NCBI GenBank assembly: GCA_003669585.1
Contig: QWOQ01000008.1
Coordinates: 1-64,000, forward strand
Length of the DNA: 64,000 bases
Direction: 5' to 3'
DNA from: Planctomycetota bacterium
GTDB taxonomy: Bacteria; Planctomycetota; Planctomycetia; Pirellulales; UBA1268
Made by a program: the position numbers and the translations under genes
Shown: piece by piece, positions 39,615 through 50,900 of the stretch
How the letters are laid out: the number at the start of each line of letters is the position of its first letter
Position numbering within the stretch: the first letter of the stretch is position 1
The notes under the pieces: model-generated
Databases searched by the model: none
The model's input: the letters and a program-made list of their open reading frames with translations, nothing else
Told to the model about the DNA's origin: nothing

Positions 39615-41477
39615 TCACTTTCGTAGAACCAGATCGATCTGCTGAAGATCCATCACGCTTTTTCCAGGAATATCCGTAGCTCGCACTTGAAGGAGTCTGC
39701 GTCCTTTTTCCAAACGAATGGTTCCAAATATCAACGGTCTAAAATCCTTCATATAGGATTCTCCTTTTCGCAACACTCGGTCTTGATCGGTCACAAGCGA
39801 TGGATCCCATCCTGGTTCGACAGTTCCACTTTGAGAGTGTCCACTCGAAACAACTTCGATCGTTGCTCCGGCATCAGCATGAGACACCGTGTACCAAAGA
39901 GTCAGATCGTAATCGCCCGTTTCTTGGACCGAGATATCCCATGAAATTGTGTCGTCCACGCTCGTCCAGTGCGTGTAATAGGAACAGTTTGGCGCAGGAG
40001 CACTCCGCTTAATACCGCCTTTTGCAATGCCATCCCGGGCTGGCAAAGGCGTCCACGGAAATTCACGATAGCCGACGGCGAAAGGTCGATTCTCTTCTTC
40101 CGATGCAATGCTGAGCACATCCTGCACCCACTCTTCTCGCAGCAGAGTCAATCGAGATGTAATCAAAGGCTCTTCGGTTGTGAGGACTTTTGCCTGAGAG
40201 GGATCTTTCTCGAGATGAAAAAGATCGCCTGCGGAATCGAGCATCCACGGTCCTTGTCGTACGGCCGTTTTTCCTCCAAACGAAGAAAAGATCGGACGAT
40301 CGTGAAGAACTTTTTTCGAACCGACGGCATCCGACTGTCGCTGACTCTTTTGTGTGCAATGAGCTGAAAGATCGATTCCATCCAGAGGCTGATCACGCTT
40401 GATCGGCACTCCGGCAAGTCCAGCAAGTGTCGGTAGAAGATCGATGGCAGCAGTCGGCTCCCGCACAATCGTGAGAGGAGCGATTTGGTCTGGCCAACAG
40501 ATTCCACAGACTGAACGCACTCCGCCTTCATCGGTCGATCCTTTGATACCCTTCATCTGTCCGCACCAGCGATTGCCGTTGGGACCGTTGTCGGAGAGAT
40601 AGACGATGATCGTATTTTTGAGAATGCCGTGTGAACGCAACGCGTCCAGTACTCTCGCAACGTTCGCGTCAAGATTTTCCACCATCGCCAGTGCCGCGCG
40701 GGTGTGCTGAATATCTTCCTTGTCGCCGCGGCCGGTGAGAGCGATTGTGCGATCACGAAAAAGTTCCCAATGAGCGTCAGGAACGCTCATTGGTGAATGA
40801 GGCGTGTTGAACGATACATGAGCAAGAAATAGAGAATCACCGCGCATTTCGGTTGATATAAAGTCGATCAAATGATCCGTGATGTCGTCAGCGATGTAGC
40901 CCTTGCCTCGAACTCGTACGCCATTGTCTTCCATCGGAGCGTTAAAATACTCTCCCCAATGACCAGACGTGAATCCATAAAATCGATCAAATCCACGGGC
41001 CAAGGGGTGATAGGGCCACTGCGAACCGTTGTGCCACTTTCCAAAGTACGCGGTATCGTAGCCAGCGGCGCGAAAGTCATCTGCAATTGTAGTCAGCGAT
41101 GGGTCAAGCCGCTCCTCTCCTTTCGTGACTCCTCGCACGCCGCCTCGTGGATGCCAGTAGCCGGTCAGAATTTCTGCTCGTGTTGGCGAGCAGACGGGCT
41201 GCACATAAAAACGATCGAGGCTTGCGCCGTTGCGCAGAAGCGAATCGATAGCAGGCGTTAAAAGATTCTTGTTTCCAGTTTGAGAATAGTCTCCCCAACC
41301 TGCGTCGTCGGCCAGAATGATAATCACATTGGGGCGCAGAACCTCATTGGCAAGCGTGGTTGAAATACCGATTGCATACCAAGCCATGGCCACAGCGAAC
41401 GTCGACACTGCAGAGACAAATACTCCCATCGATTCGGTGTGCCACCGCAGACTTCTGTTGTTGAATCGCATTCCCAT
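39615..41477 (-). CDS. Secreted sulfatase (FGly type) with C-terminal beta-rich domain
   Basis: PNVIIILADDAGWGD, VCSPTRAEILTGY (CxPxR), GKWHNG, YLSDNGPNG. Confidence 0.93.
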   Translation of the reverse strand: MGMRFNNRSLRWHTESMGVFVSAVSTFAVAMAWYAIGISTTLANEVLRPNVIIILADDAGWGDYSQTGNKNLLTPAIDSLLRNGASLDRFYVQPVCSPTRAEILTGYWHPRGGVRGVTKGEERLDPSLTTIADDFRAAGYDTAYFGKWHNGSQWPYHPLARGFDRFYGFTSGHWGEYFNAPMEDNGVRVRGKGYIADDITDHLIDFISTEMRGDSLFLAHVSFNTPHSPMSVPDAHWELFRDRTIALTGRGDKEDIQHTRAALAMVENLDANVARVLDALRSHGILKNTIIVYLSDNGPNGNRWCGQMKGIKGSTDEGGVRSVCGICWPDQIAPLTIVREPTAAIDLLPTLAGLAGVPIKRDQPLDGIDLSAHCTQKSQRQSDAVGSKKVLHDRPIFSSFGGKTAVRQGPWMLDSAGDLFHLEKDPSQAKVLTTEEPLITSRLTLLREEWVQDVLSIASEEENRPFAVGYREFPWTPLPARDGIAKGGIKRSAPAPNCSYYTHWTSVDDTISWDISVQETGDYDLTLWYTVSHADAGATIEVVSSGHSQSGTVEPGWDPSLVTDQDRVLRKGESYMKDFRPLIFGTIRLEKGRRLLQVRATDIPGKSVMDLQQIDLVLRK

Positions 41478-41496
41478 TCCTTACACATCGTGTAAA

Positions 41497-42369
41497 TCAG
41501 TCGAATACAATCGTGCGTCGACCATCAAGAAAAACGCGGTTTTCAAGCACCATTCTCACTGCGCGGGCGAGCACAAGTTTTTCCACGTCTCGCCCTGCCT
41601 GCGCCATGCGTTCGGGCGTGTACGTGTGATCGATAGCGATCACATCCTGAGCGATGATCGGGCCGGCATCGAGTTCGGCCGTCACAAAGTGGGCTGTTGC
41701 ACCAATCACTTTCACACCGCGATGGTGGGCTTGTCGGTAGGGATGAGCGCCTGCGAACGCCGGCAAGAATGAATGGTGAATGTTTACGATTGTATTGGGC
41801 AGTCTCGCAATAAAAGTTTCTGAGAGCACTCGCATGTAACGCGCAAGAACGACATAGTCGGGGCAAATGCGTTCGATGACATCCAAGAGCAATGTTTCGT
41901 GTTCTTCCCGCGAAATGCCTTCGTGTGAAACGTAGTAAAAAGGCACCTCAAATCGCTCAACGAGTTCTCTGAGACAGTCGTGATTACTGACGACTGCCTC
42001 GATCTGTCCAGGCAAGTCACCGCAGGCGCTTTGCAGCAGGAGTTCCCCTAAACAGTGCGGCTCACGCGTGGCCAAAACAACCAGCGGACGCGGACCACTT
42101 CTGGCGACTCTCACTCGAGCCGATGCAGACAGAACTGACCGAAGTTCCTCCTCCAATCCCTCTGAAGCTTCCGTTCCTGAGATCTCCGCTCTCAGGAAAA
42201 AATGCCCCGACTGGGCATCGACAAATTCATGATTGGTCTCGACATTCATTTTTCGAGACAAAAGAACGCCTGTGATTCGATGTACGAGGCCTACTTCGTC
42301 GGGACAATCGACAAGGATTGTCTCCCTCATTTTCGGCATGTCGAGTGAGACGTTCATGCTCTGTTGCAC
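41497..42369 (-). CDS. purU: Formyltetrahydrofolate deformylase
   Basis: N-terminal ACT (CPDEVGLVHRITGVLL); catalytic NIHHSFLPAFAGAHPYRQAHHRGVKVIGATAHFVTAELDAGPIIAQD. Confidence 0.92.
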   Translation of the reverse strand: MQQSMNVSLDMPKMRETILVDCPDEVGLVHRITGVLLSRKMNVETNHEFVDAQSGHFFLRAEISGTEASEGLEEELRSVLSASARVRVARSGPRPLVVLATREPHCLGELLLQSACGDLPGQIEAVVSNHDCLRELVERFEVPFYYVSHEGISREEHETLLLDVIERICPDYVVLARYMRVLSETFIARLPNTIVNIHHSFLPAFAGAHPYRQAHHRGVKVIGATAHFVTAELDAGPIIAQDVIAIDHTYTPERMAQAGRDVEKLVLARAVRMVLENRVFLDGRRTIVFD

Positions 42370-42508
42370 CTGTTTTACGCTTGAGAGGATTCACATGGTA
42401 CAGGATCGATTAAAAATCGACCGAAGAAAAACTTCATGTCATGAACAACCAAGCAAAATTGTAGCGACCGACATTTCGACAAACCGAAATGCGAACCAGA
42501 AACATATT

Positions 42509-44971
42509 TCAGACATTCGCGTTCCCAGATGACACGGGTACGGGCTTCCATGCCAGCACAACCTCTTCCACCACGACATCCATTTTTCGAGGCGATATTT
42601 CGATCGCTTCAAGCGCCACTCGATCGGGACTCGAGTCGAGTCGTATCCGATCGAGTTCCTGGTACACATCAGCTTCAAGCACTGCTTTCTTTTCCTCCAT
42701 CACCGTAAGGCTTTCTTCTGCGTGAGCGACATCGGCCTGCTGCTTCGCAGCACGACCTGCCGATCGCATAGACGTCACCGCTCGGCCGATGCTCGATGAA
42801 CTTGCGAGTCTTCGTCCAAGCACTGCTGAAAGCACCGCTCCACCAATCGACGCGAAGGTCTGCAACGATTGATTTTGTGACTCAGCTTTTTCTTTTTCCA
42901 CTTTTTGTCTAGCACGCATAATTTTGTCGTCCATGGAGGACATCTTGGACGCATGCCGGAGTCGAACGTCATCGAGCGCACGATCGCGTGATTCCTTGAG
43001 ATATTGTGATATGCGAATTCGATAATCAATCTGCGACTCACCTGGACGAGACACTTCATCGATGACATTCGTCTTCCAAAGCGTGAGTCTGCTTGATCGC
43101 GCAAGGTATCCTTTAAGCGATACTGCAAGAGAGGAAAAGCCCTTTGGTCCGGTCAGCGTTCCGGCCAGCGAACCAAATGTTCCATTTCGCGGCGCAGAAT
43201 CGGTTTGCGGCGCCTCCATTGCCGGATTTGTATTTTCCCAAACACTTTCGTCGATCGCACTCGTACCAGGAATGAGCGTGAAAACAACTCGATCGGTGTC
43301 GATTTTTGCGCTACTCTTTACGAATCGAACTCTTGCACGGCCTAGGATCATTGGCTCGTAGTACCAGATTTCATTCGTCGAAAGATCGCTCACCGGTGAG
43401 AGAAAGACTTCTTTGATTCCAGGCGGAAGGATTGGCCGTGGACCACCCTGTGTTGTCGATGGCGAGTCTCTTGGAACGATCTTGTGTTGTTGCACTGCTT
43501 CCGACATTTCAACGACAGATACTTCTGCTGTCGCTAGAGTCAATTTTTGAATTTCCTCACGCAAAAGCGGACCTCGTAAAAATGACATCGTCCACCGCGA
43601 TTGAAAAATTGTTTCCTTATCCTCGTACACACTGTGAAGCAAAAACGTCCGAGGCGAGAGCCCTGAGAGAAGCGAGTCCAGTCTGCTGCGATCGAATGAT
43701 TTCCCTGTCGATGCAGCGGCGCCTTCAAGGCCGTCGAGAACCCGGGCTTTGTCTTGCGCAGTTTGCAGGCGGCCAAGGAACCACGTGCCGGCGTTGGAGA
43801 GCCCCTTGTAATCGAGATCCACTGGATTCTGAGTAGCGAGCACCACGCCGAGACCGTAGGCGCGGGCCTGCTTGAGCAGTGTTAACAGTGGTGTCTTACT
43901 CGGCGGATTGGCGGTGGGTGGCAAATATCCAAAGACCTCATCCATGAGAAAGATCGCCTTTAGAGATGAGGTTCCGCCCTGTGTGCGCATCCATTTGATC
44001 GTCTGCCCCGCAAGAAGCGTGACAAATGCCATGCGATGCGCATCGGAAAGATGGGCAATTGAGACAATGCTCACTCTGGGTTTTCCCTGAGCAGTCCAGA
44101 GCAGTTTTCCAACATCAAGTGGCTCACCCTCGATCCATGCATCGAACCCCGGAGCTGCGGCAAGCGTGTTGAGACGGTTGGCGAGTGCAAATCGTTCGGT
44201 TGCCGGATAAAAATTTTCTATATCGAAATAGCCGACTCTCTCCATAGGCGGAGTTGCAATCGATCGCACCAGCGTTTCAAAATCGAGCTTGGGTCCCCCA
44301 TGTGGTTCGTTTTTCCAGAATGTATCGACGATTGTCGAAAGCAGAACATGTTCGCGACTCGTTCCCGGTTCAACATCGATTCCCGCCATTGCCAGAATGC
44401 CTGAGACGAGTGATCCGATTTGCTCTCTTTTTAATTCCGGGTCGTCACTCATCGCAGAAGAATCTGCGGCGAGATTCTGTAGGATTGCCAGTGGCCTACC
44501 TGCACGACTGCCCGGAGTGTAGATCGTCATATCTACCGAATCACGCAACTTTTTTATTCGCTCTAATGACTGACCGCTCGCTTCGAGTCCTTCTCGCCAC
44601 TGGTTTGCAGTGCGCTCAGCGAGTTCATCGATGGTGATGCCGGCACGAGCAGCAACGTCTTGCTCCAGCCAAGGCTTAAAGTCATCTGCGGCGAGATTGG
44701 GAAACGAAAGTAATACGTTGGCAAGATCCCCCTTTGGATCGATCACGAGCGTTGGAATCGCATCGATCGCTGCTTCTTCGATCAAATCGATGAGGAGTCC
44801 GGTCTTTCCACTTCCAGTCATACCAACACAAACCGCGTGCGTCGTGAACCGTTTGGAATCCATCAACAGCGGCACTGAGTCGGTCACTTCCGCTCCGGCT
44901 TCTACCGTGCGGCCAACGTAAAAAAGTCCAAGTCCTTCAATCGACTCGTCCGCTCTGCGTGGAGTTTTCAT
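42509..44971 (-). CDS. HerA-like (DUF87-type) P-loop ATPase with C-terminal coiled coil
   Basis: GMTGSGKTGLLIDLIEEA Walker A; VIDPKGDLANVLL; IFLMDEVFGYLPP Walker B; VLATQNPVDLDYKG. Confidence 0.85.
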   Translation of the reverse strand: MKTPRRADESIEGLGLFYVGRTVEAGAEVTDSVPLLMDSKRFTTHAVCVGMTGSGKTGLLIDLIEEAAIDAIPTLVIDPKGDLANVLLSFPNLAADDFKPWLEQDVAARAGITIDELAERTANQWREGLEASGQSLERIKKLRDSVDMTIYTPGSRAGRPLAILQNLAADSSAMSDDPELKREQIGSLVSGILAMAGIDVEPGTSREHVLLSTIVDTFWKNEPHGGPKLDFETLVRSIATPPMERVGYFDIENFYPATERFALANRLNTLAAAPGFDAWIEGEPLDVGKLLWTAQGKPRVSIVSIAHLSDAHRMAFVTLLAGQTIKWMRTQGGTSSLKAIFLMDEVFGYLPPTANPPSKTPLLTLLKQARAYGLGVVLATQNPVDLDYKGLSNAGTWFLGRLQTAQDKARVLDGLEGAAASTGKSFDRSRLDSLLSGLSPRTFLLHSVYEDKETIFQSRWTMSFLRGPLLREEIQKLTLATAEVSVVEMSEAVQQHKIVPRDSPSTTQGGPRPILPPGIKEVFLSPVSDLSTNEIWYYEPMILGRARVRFVKSSAKIDTDRVVFTLIPGTSAIDESVWENTNPAMEAPQTDSAPRNGTFGSLAGTLTGPKGFSSLAVSLKGYLARSSRLTLWKTNVIDEVSRPGESQIDYRIRISQYLKESRDRALDDVRLRHASKMSSMDDKIMRARQKVEKEKAESQNQSLQTFASIGGAVLSAVLGRRLASSSSIGRAVTSMRSAGRAAKQQADVAHAEESLTVMEEKKAVLEADVYQELDRIRLDSSPDRVALEAIEISPRKMDVVVEEVVLAWKPVPVSSGNANV

Positions 44972-45117
44972 AACGTCCCTCTCATTGCGTCGCACCTCGT
45001 CTGGACATCTCACGATTTATTCGCAAGACAGACTCCTGCCAGAAGTCGTTGGAACGATCCGATCGTACTCGCTGGACGTTCTCCGTCATCGGACGTGAGA
45101 TTCTTTCCGAATAATTC

Positions 45118-46569
45118 TTACGGAATAGCTGGAACGTGGAAATCCAGATGACCTTCACTCGATGCCGATTCATTCATCAGAGAATTCGCAGCTTGTTCAA
45201 GCGAATGAACCAGGCGTCCCGGAAAAAGACCAAAGAAGAGAAGCACCGCCAGAAGTCCCAGCATCGCAACGCGTTCTCGCAGCAGAATTCCATGACTCGG
45301 ACCGTCGATCGCCACTGGTCCTCCAAAAACGTGAAACCATCCGCGTAAAACAGCAATGCCAGAGAGCACCGTTGCAGCAATCACAAACAGTCCCGCATGC
45401 AGTTGATCGTCAAGGCATCCCGATACAATCAGATCGTCCGCAACAAAGGAAAGCGTTCCTGGAACGCCAATGATCGCGAGTCCGAAGAGCAGAAAAAATG
45501 CTGCGAGCAGTGGTGCGTCTCGAAACCTGCCTTGCAGCGATTCAATCGATAGGCTGCCAGCTCGACTCTCAATCGCCCATGCCACAAGCCCGAGGCCTGT
45601 AAGCGACACTCCACTGGAGATCCAGACGCACAGTGCTCCATTGAGTTCCATTGCCACGGTGCCCGAGAGTCCGGCAAGAACCATTGCCGATTGACTCATG
45701 GCCAGCGTTCCAACGAGGCCCTTCACATCTTTCTGCACAGTGGCGAGCGCGGCACCATACGCCGCTGTTATCAGTGCTGCCTGCGACAGCACGATGAGTT
45801 CCCATCCAACCCCATCGGCATGGCCAACTAACAATCTCATCGCGGTGTAGGCAGCAACCTGTGGCATTGTCGCAGCCAGGGCCGTCGACATCGGCGCTGC
45901 TGAAAAAAGTGCTGGATACCAAGAATGAAAAGGGACGATCCCTTTTCGCACGAGCACGGCCATGGCCACGAGCCATCCGCCGACATTGCCAATCGTTCCT
46001 GAACCGGGTTCCCAAGGAGGATCGCCAACCAGCATGCAGGTTCCAAGCGTCATACACACAACCGCCGGAAACATTGCAATACAATAGACCCGTGCCACAG
46101 GCCGCCCTCCGGGCATCGCTCGAATAGAGAACCATGTTGGCACAGCGGTCAAAATCCACAGACCAACAATCGCGAGCGGATGGGCAGTACAAAAAAGTGC
46201 CAGCGTCATACCGCTGCCAATGAGAATTCGCCTTGCCGAGGCGATATCAAAAAATCTTCTTGGTGCCACCAGCACAATTGCAAGATGCACCAATGCAACA
46301 TAGGGAAGCAGAAGCCCTGTCACACCGTCGATATCAACAAGCGATCCGCCTCCCATGCTATCACCGATCTCGACAGGAATAAGTGGCCCGATATTCCAGA
46401 GAATCGTCAACACTGCGCTTGAAACGAGTGACACAACAGCCGAAACAACCGCTGGAATTCGTGGACTCGATCGAAACAGGCCCATGCCCAGAACAACCGT
46501 GCCCACCAGCGGCGCAGCCACTGTTATCCCCGCCGCCAGAAGCATGAGTTCCGAGAGAGAGAATCTCAC
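45118..46569 (-). CDS. NuoM-like proton-conducting membrane subunit (complex I antiporter family)
   Basis: Multi-TM; KGIVPFHSWYPALFSAAPMSTALAATMPQVAAYTAMRLL. GTG start at 46569 overlaps the upstream stop by 4 nt (GTGA). Confidence 0.85.
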   Translation of the reverse strand: MRFSLSELMLLAAGITVAAPLVGTVVLGMGLFRSSPRIPAVVSAVVSLVSSAVLTILWNIGPLIPVEIGDSMGGGSLVDIDGVTGLLLPYVALVHLAIVLVAPRRFFDIASARRILIGSGMTLALFCTAHPLAIVGLWILTAVPTWFSIRAMPGGRPVARVYCIAMFPAVVCMTLGTCMLVGDPPWEPGSGTIGNVGGWLVAMAVLVRKGIVPFHSWYPALFSAAPMSTALAATMPQVAAYTAMRLLVGHADGVGWELIVLSQAALITAAYGAALATVQKDVKGLVGTLAMSQSAMVLAGLSGTVAMELNGALCVWISSGVSLTGLGLVAWAIESRAGSLSIESLQGRFRDAPLLAAFFLLFGLAIIGVPGTLSFVADDLIVSGCLDDQLHAGLFVIAATVLSGIAVLRGWFHVFGGPVAIDGPSHGILLRERVAMLGLLAVLLFFGLFPGRLVHSLEQAANSLMNESASSEGHLDFHVPAIP

Positions 46570-47921
46570 TTCGGTCCTCCCCTCGACGAATCCGTTGGAT
46601 CGCGTCCTAGCCACATGATCAATCGTTCTTCGCCGCGAGCTGCGAATTCAAACAATCTTCGGACTGGTAAGACAATCAACCGCACCATCGAGACATCCTG
46701 ATACCCGCGCTCAAGAGCAAGTCGATAAAGCCAAACCTGCGACCTTTCTGAAAGCAGATGCCTTGGCGACCAAGCCTCAGACCCCGGATGCCCACCGAGC
46801 GCGGCTTCAAGTTCATGCCGATCATGCAACGCGGAAGGTGATCTCAAAATCTGAAGGCTTCGCAGGATTGCATGACTCACAACATGAACGAGTGGAATCA
46901 CTCTCCAACCAAGTCCTATTTCAACAAAAATAATTCCTGACTGCATCATCGACGCATAGGCAAGCATACTTTTAAGATCCGTTTGAACGCGACCGACCAC
47001 AGAAGCATGGAGAGCTGTAACAGAACCGATTACCACCATCGCCCATTGCACCGCTGGAGCTTGGTCAAGCAGCGACTCACATCGCAGCAATACGTAGGCA
47101 CCGGCATGGATCGACAACGCTCCGTAAAAAATTGCGCTCGATGGTGTCGGGCCCTCCATTGCGCGGGCCAGCCAGCCGGAAAATGGAACCTGTGCGCTTT
47201 TTCCCATTGCGGCAAAGACCAGTAAGATCGACACACCCACCGCCACGTTCGTGGAGACGAGACAGTGAGCATTGGGCCAAGTACCACTGAAGAGTTTTCC
47301 GAAGTCCCCAGAGCCAACGGCTGCATGCACCACGACTCCGGCTGTTAAGAGACCGATGTCGCAAATGCGGTAGGTTGTATAGGCACGGAGCGAAGCATTG
47401 ACGGCGTTTGATCGTTCATGAAAAAAACCGATTAAAAGCGCCGACGAAAGGCCAAGAAATTCCCAACCCGCAAAAAGCACGTCGATGCTTCCAGCAAGCA
47501 CCATCAAATTCATGCCGGTTCCAAAAAGTGTGAGGAGTAAAAAAAACCGGGTAAATCCCGGTTCTCGATGCAGATATTTTCCGGCAAACGCGTTGACCAA
47601 GGCACACAGACCCGTTGAAAAACAGACGTAGGGCACGCTCAATCCATCTGCAACCAGATCGATCGTCGCTGCGTGATGCCCAACGGAAAACCAAGTTCCA
47701 AGATGAACGACCTGCGATGGAAAACCTTGCAACCCAAGCGTGACAAGTGTGGCGAGAGCCGCCATAAATCCGGATGTAAATCCGGCTCCAACCACTCGGG
47801 TCGTAGCTTGTTCTGAAAGTGGTCGCCCCAAAAGTGCCGGCAGTCCGATGAGTGCAAACGTCATTGCTGGTGCGGCCAACTGACAGACAACCAAATAATA
47901 AATACCATCCTGCATGCTCAT
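46566..47921 (-). CDS. dabB: NuoL-like/DabB-type membrane subunit
   Basis: MGKSAQVPFSGWLARAMEGPTPSSAIFYGALSIHAGAYVLLR antiporter motif; adjacent to DUF2309 gene with 4-nt ATGA overlap. Confidence 0.85.
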   Translation of the reverse strand: MSMQDGIYYLVVCQLAAPAMTFALIGLPALLGRPLSEQATTRVVGAGFTSGFMAALATLVTLGLQGFPSQVVHLGTWFSVGHHAATIDLVADGLSVPYVCFSTGLCALVNAFAGKYLHREPGFTRFFLLLTLFGTGMNLMVLAGSIDVLFAGWEFLGLSSALLIGFFHERSNAVNASLRAYTTYRICDIGLLTAGVVVHAAVGSGDFGKLFSGTWPNAHCLVSTNVAVGVSILLVFAAMGKSAQVPFSGWLARAMEGPTPSSAIFYGALSIHAGAYVLLRCESLLDQAPAVQWAMVVIGSVTALHASVVGRVQTDLKSMLAYASMMQSGIIFVEIGLGWRVIPLVHVVSHAILRSLQILRSPSALHDRHELEAALGGHPGSEAWSPRHLLSERSQVWLYRLALERGYQDVSMVRLIVLPVRRLFEFAARGEERLIMWLGRDPTDSSRGGPK

Positions 47922-50900
47922 GAGGGCAGATCCCTCGCTGCTGGTAGATTTTCCATCGCCGCTAGCACCCGAGCCGGAGAAAGATGTTCGCGGTGCCCGG
48001 CATACCATGAGATCGATCGATCGACGACCGAAATGTTGATCGACTCTGGAAGGTAGGGAATAAATTTCCCATGCTCAAAGACCGAAAGGGCACCGGTATC
48101 CGGATCCCATGCAACCACTTGCATCCACTCATTCAGTGCCAGTCGTTTGACCATAGGAGTCTTCTCAACGGCACAAAGGATTCGTTCGGGAGTTGATTCG
48201 ATAACGACCAACAATCGGACTGGTTCGTGAATTTCCACCATCTGCCAAGGCAGACCCGTACGCAAGTCACTTGCGTGACCGTCCATGACGCCGAGCAGAC
48301 CGGTGATATTATGCGGAAGTTTTGTGCCGCATCCGTAGCCAATCGAATCGACAACGGAAAAAAAGTATTCCAGATTAATGCCCACTCCTACTGGCGCCAC
48401 CGCCGCAAGCGTTCGCGTAAGAATGTCATTCTCAATATCGATCGAGGAATCATAGGAAACAAGAAATGCACGGCGATCAAGAAAAAGACCTCTTGATCGC
48501 CAGCGTCTGCCGATGATGCACACAGCATTGGTCGCGTGCCCGAGTTCGGGTCGCACTTGCGCAAGATCGCCAGCTCTTGCCTCAACATGGCGATGCGCCT
48601 CAAGTGGGGTAATGTCGAGTGGCGCAGTTTCAAATCGCCTGCAGCGTTCATGCGCATTGGAAATGCTGACGCCACGAACCATCGCTTCAAGATCCGCAAA
48701 TTCCGATGCGTGACTTGCAGGCATTCTCTCGGCATCAAACCATCGCACTTCGTCACAGCACGTATCGAGCATTCCACCGATAAATTGTGTGTCTTCGGGA
48801 ATCAACAGCCCTTCGTCTGCCAAACTCCGCCGAATTCGCGGGTCGTTCGCCATGGTGGCAAAGGCTCTTGCGTTGGGTCCGCCACGGCCACCGCCGCACG
48901 CGCCGCAGTCGTAAGCACTTTCGTGCGGATTGTTCAGGCTCGCCGATCCATGTCCTAACACCGCCACAAGTCTCGCAAATCGTTTTGTCAATCCGATGTC
49001 TTCGAGCACTCGACGAACGATCGCTGTCATTTCATTCACATCGAAGCCTGGGTGAGTTCCATCTGGCAACAAATGCGGATTCCTTTTTTCAAGCAAAAGT
49101 CTGGTTGGCACTCGTTTTCTCGAAATCGCAGCGGCAGTGGCTCCAAGCCTCGCGGTAAATCTCGGGAACACCACGCGGGCTACCAGCGGCACTGCGGCAA
49201 TCGCCCCGGCAAGTGCCGTGAAGAGTCCGCCTCGCACGAGCGTGCGACTGCTATTGGACATCGTGCCCATGATCGTGCCGTACCGTCGTCTCCACGCCTG
49301 TCTCGTGCGGTGCTCATGTTCGGCGTGCGTTTCTGGAACTTCTAAAACCGTATGCTTCGGACGAATGACAATTGGACAGAGTGGCGAAGTATGCCAGTCG
49401 TCAATGCCGCGGTAGTACATCGCTACAGCAAAGAAACCCGCCGTTCCAAATGTCTCAAAGGATGATCCAAGTTCTTCGAAGTGGCGACGGAATGATTCAC
49501 ATCGCTCGTCGATACAAAATATCGCCTGCGCTTGTGGTCGTACGCCAACGGGCGCCTGAGTGACTCGAACCTGCGAAGCCAGGGCGTCGAGTATTTGAAT
49601 TCGATGATGTCGCTCAAATGCCAGATGAAAAATCCGACGTCGTGCCACACCATTGAATTCAGCAATCGCCGATTCCAATCGAATTAACTCATTTTCGTCG
49701 AGCGCACGAATGTTTCGGGCTGTGAGTCCAACGACCTGCGATATCTGATGGAGCAAAAACGCTCTGGAAAGGCCTCCCGGACCTCGTCGCGGAGGGTATC
49801 GATCTTGCAATTCGATCCACAGGCCGGAAATCTTTTTCGTTTTGTCAAAAACTCCGCGCCACAATCGTTGCGCGGCCCACTCCACAGCAACCCGATCGCA
49901 CATGAGTCGAAGGGCAAGAAAATCGGCTAGTCTTGCCGGTACTGCGACCACAGGAACGCGATCTGGACGCTGTTCAATTTGGTATATCATTCCCGCCCAC
50001 CCGCGAAGAGAAAGCAGCGACTGTCTGATGAACACCTGCCACTGTGGCTGCGGAATACCCAACCGTTCGAGTTCTGCGACGATCACGTCGATTGGATCCA
50101 TGCCTTGCGCTGCCTGAAGCGCATCGGGCAAGGCAATATTCCACGGTTCTAAGGGGCCATTTTTTCCGGAATAGATCTTCGACACCGCTTCAAACAGGCC
50201 CCGCTCGCGACCTGGCATAGGCCATGCTGCAATTCCTTGATCAAGAAAGGCCGCGCTCCATCGAATAAGAAGGGGATTGACAAACGCATCGAGATCGAGC
50301 GACGGTTCGATCGCCTTTATGAGATCGCGGTGACGCACCGGCGGCCTGACATGCACAATCGATGGTCGGGTGAGAGCCACGGCCTCGACGCAAGCATGCC
50401 ACAACTCGCTTGCCACTCGCCGTTCACTGGCAAACTGTTTATGAAAACTGCCACGAGCAAAAGTTTCACGACGGACCGCATCGTCCTCATTTCCGAAAAA
50501 CGTTGAATCCCTATCATCGACATTCGCGAAGGCGATTGCGTCTTCGTTCAACAATTGTCTTCGTACCGACGGATCGAGGTCCGTCCGCAAGCATTCGACG
50601 ACATTGCTTTCCGTAAGCGTCCAACGAACCGCCGTGTCATCTTCTTGGCGAATCGCATGAAAGAGAATGGCGCGTTGCAGTGACTTCCGTGTGATGCGAC
50701 CTCCGGCGAGCTGTTGGTCACCTTGAACCAAACTCTCCGCATCGAGCACGGCATCCACATCCTCACTGCGAATACGTCCTTGAGCAAGCTCTTCTCTGTA
50801 ACGGGTTTCGGTGAGAAACGGCTCGGTCCCAAAGATGTGCGAGGCGTGAATCAGTGCCTCTTCAAAGGGTTCTTCCTCAAAGGCGTGCAGCGTGTTGTGA

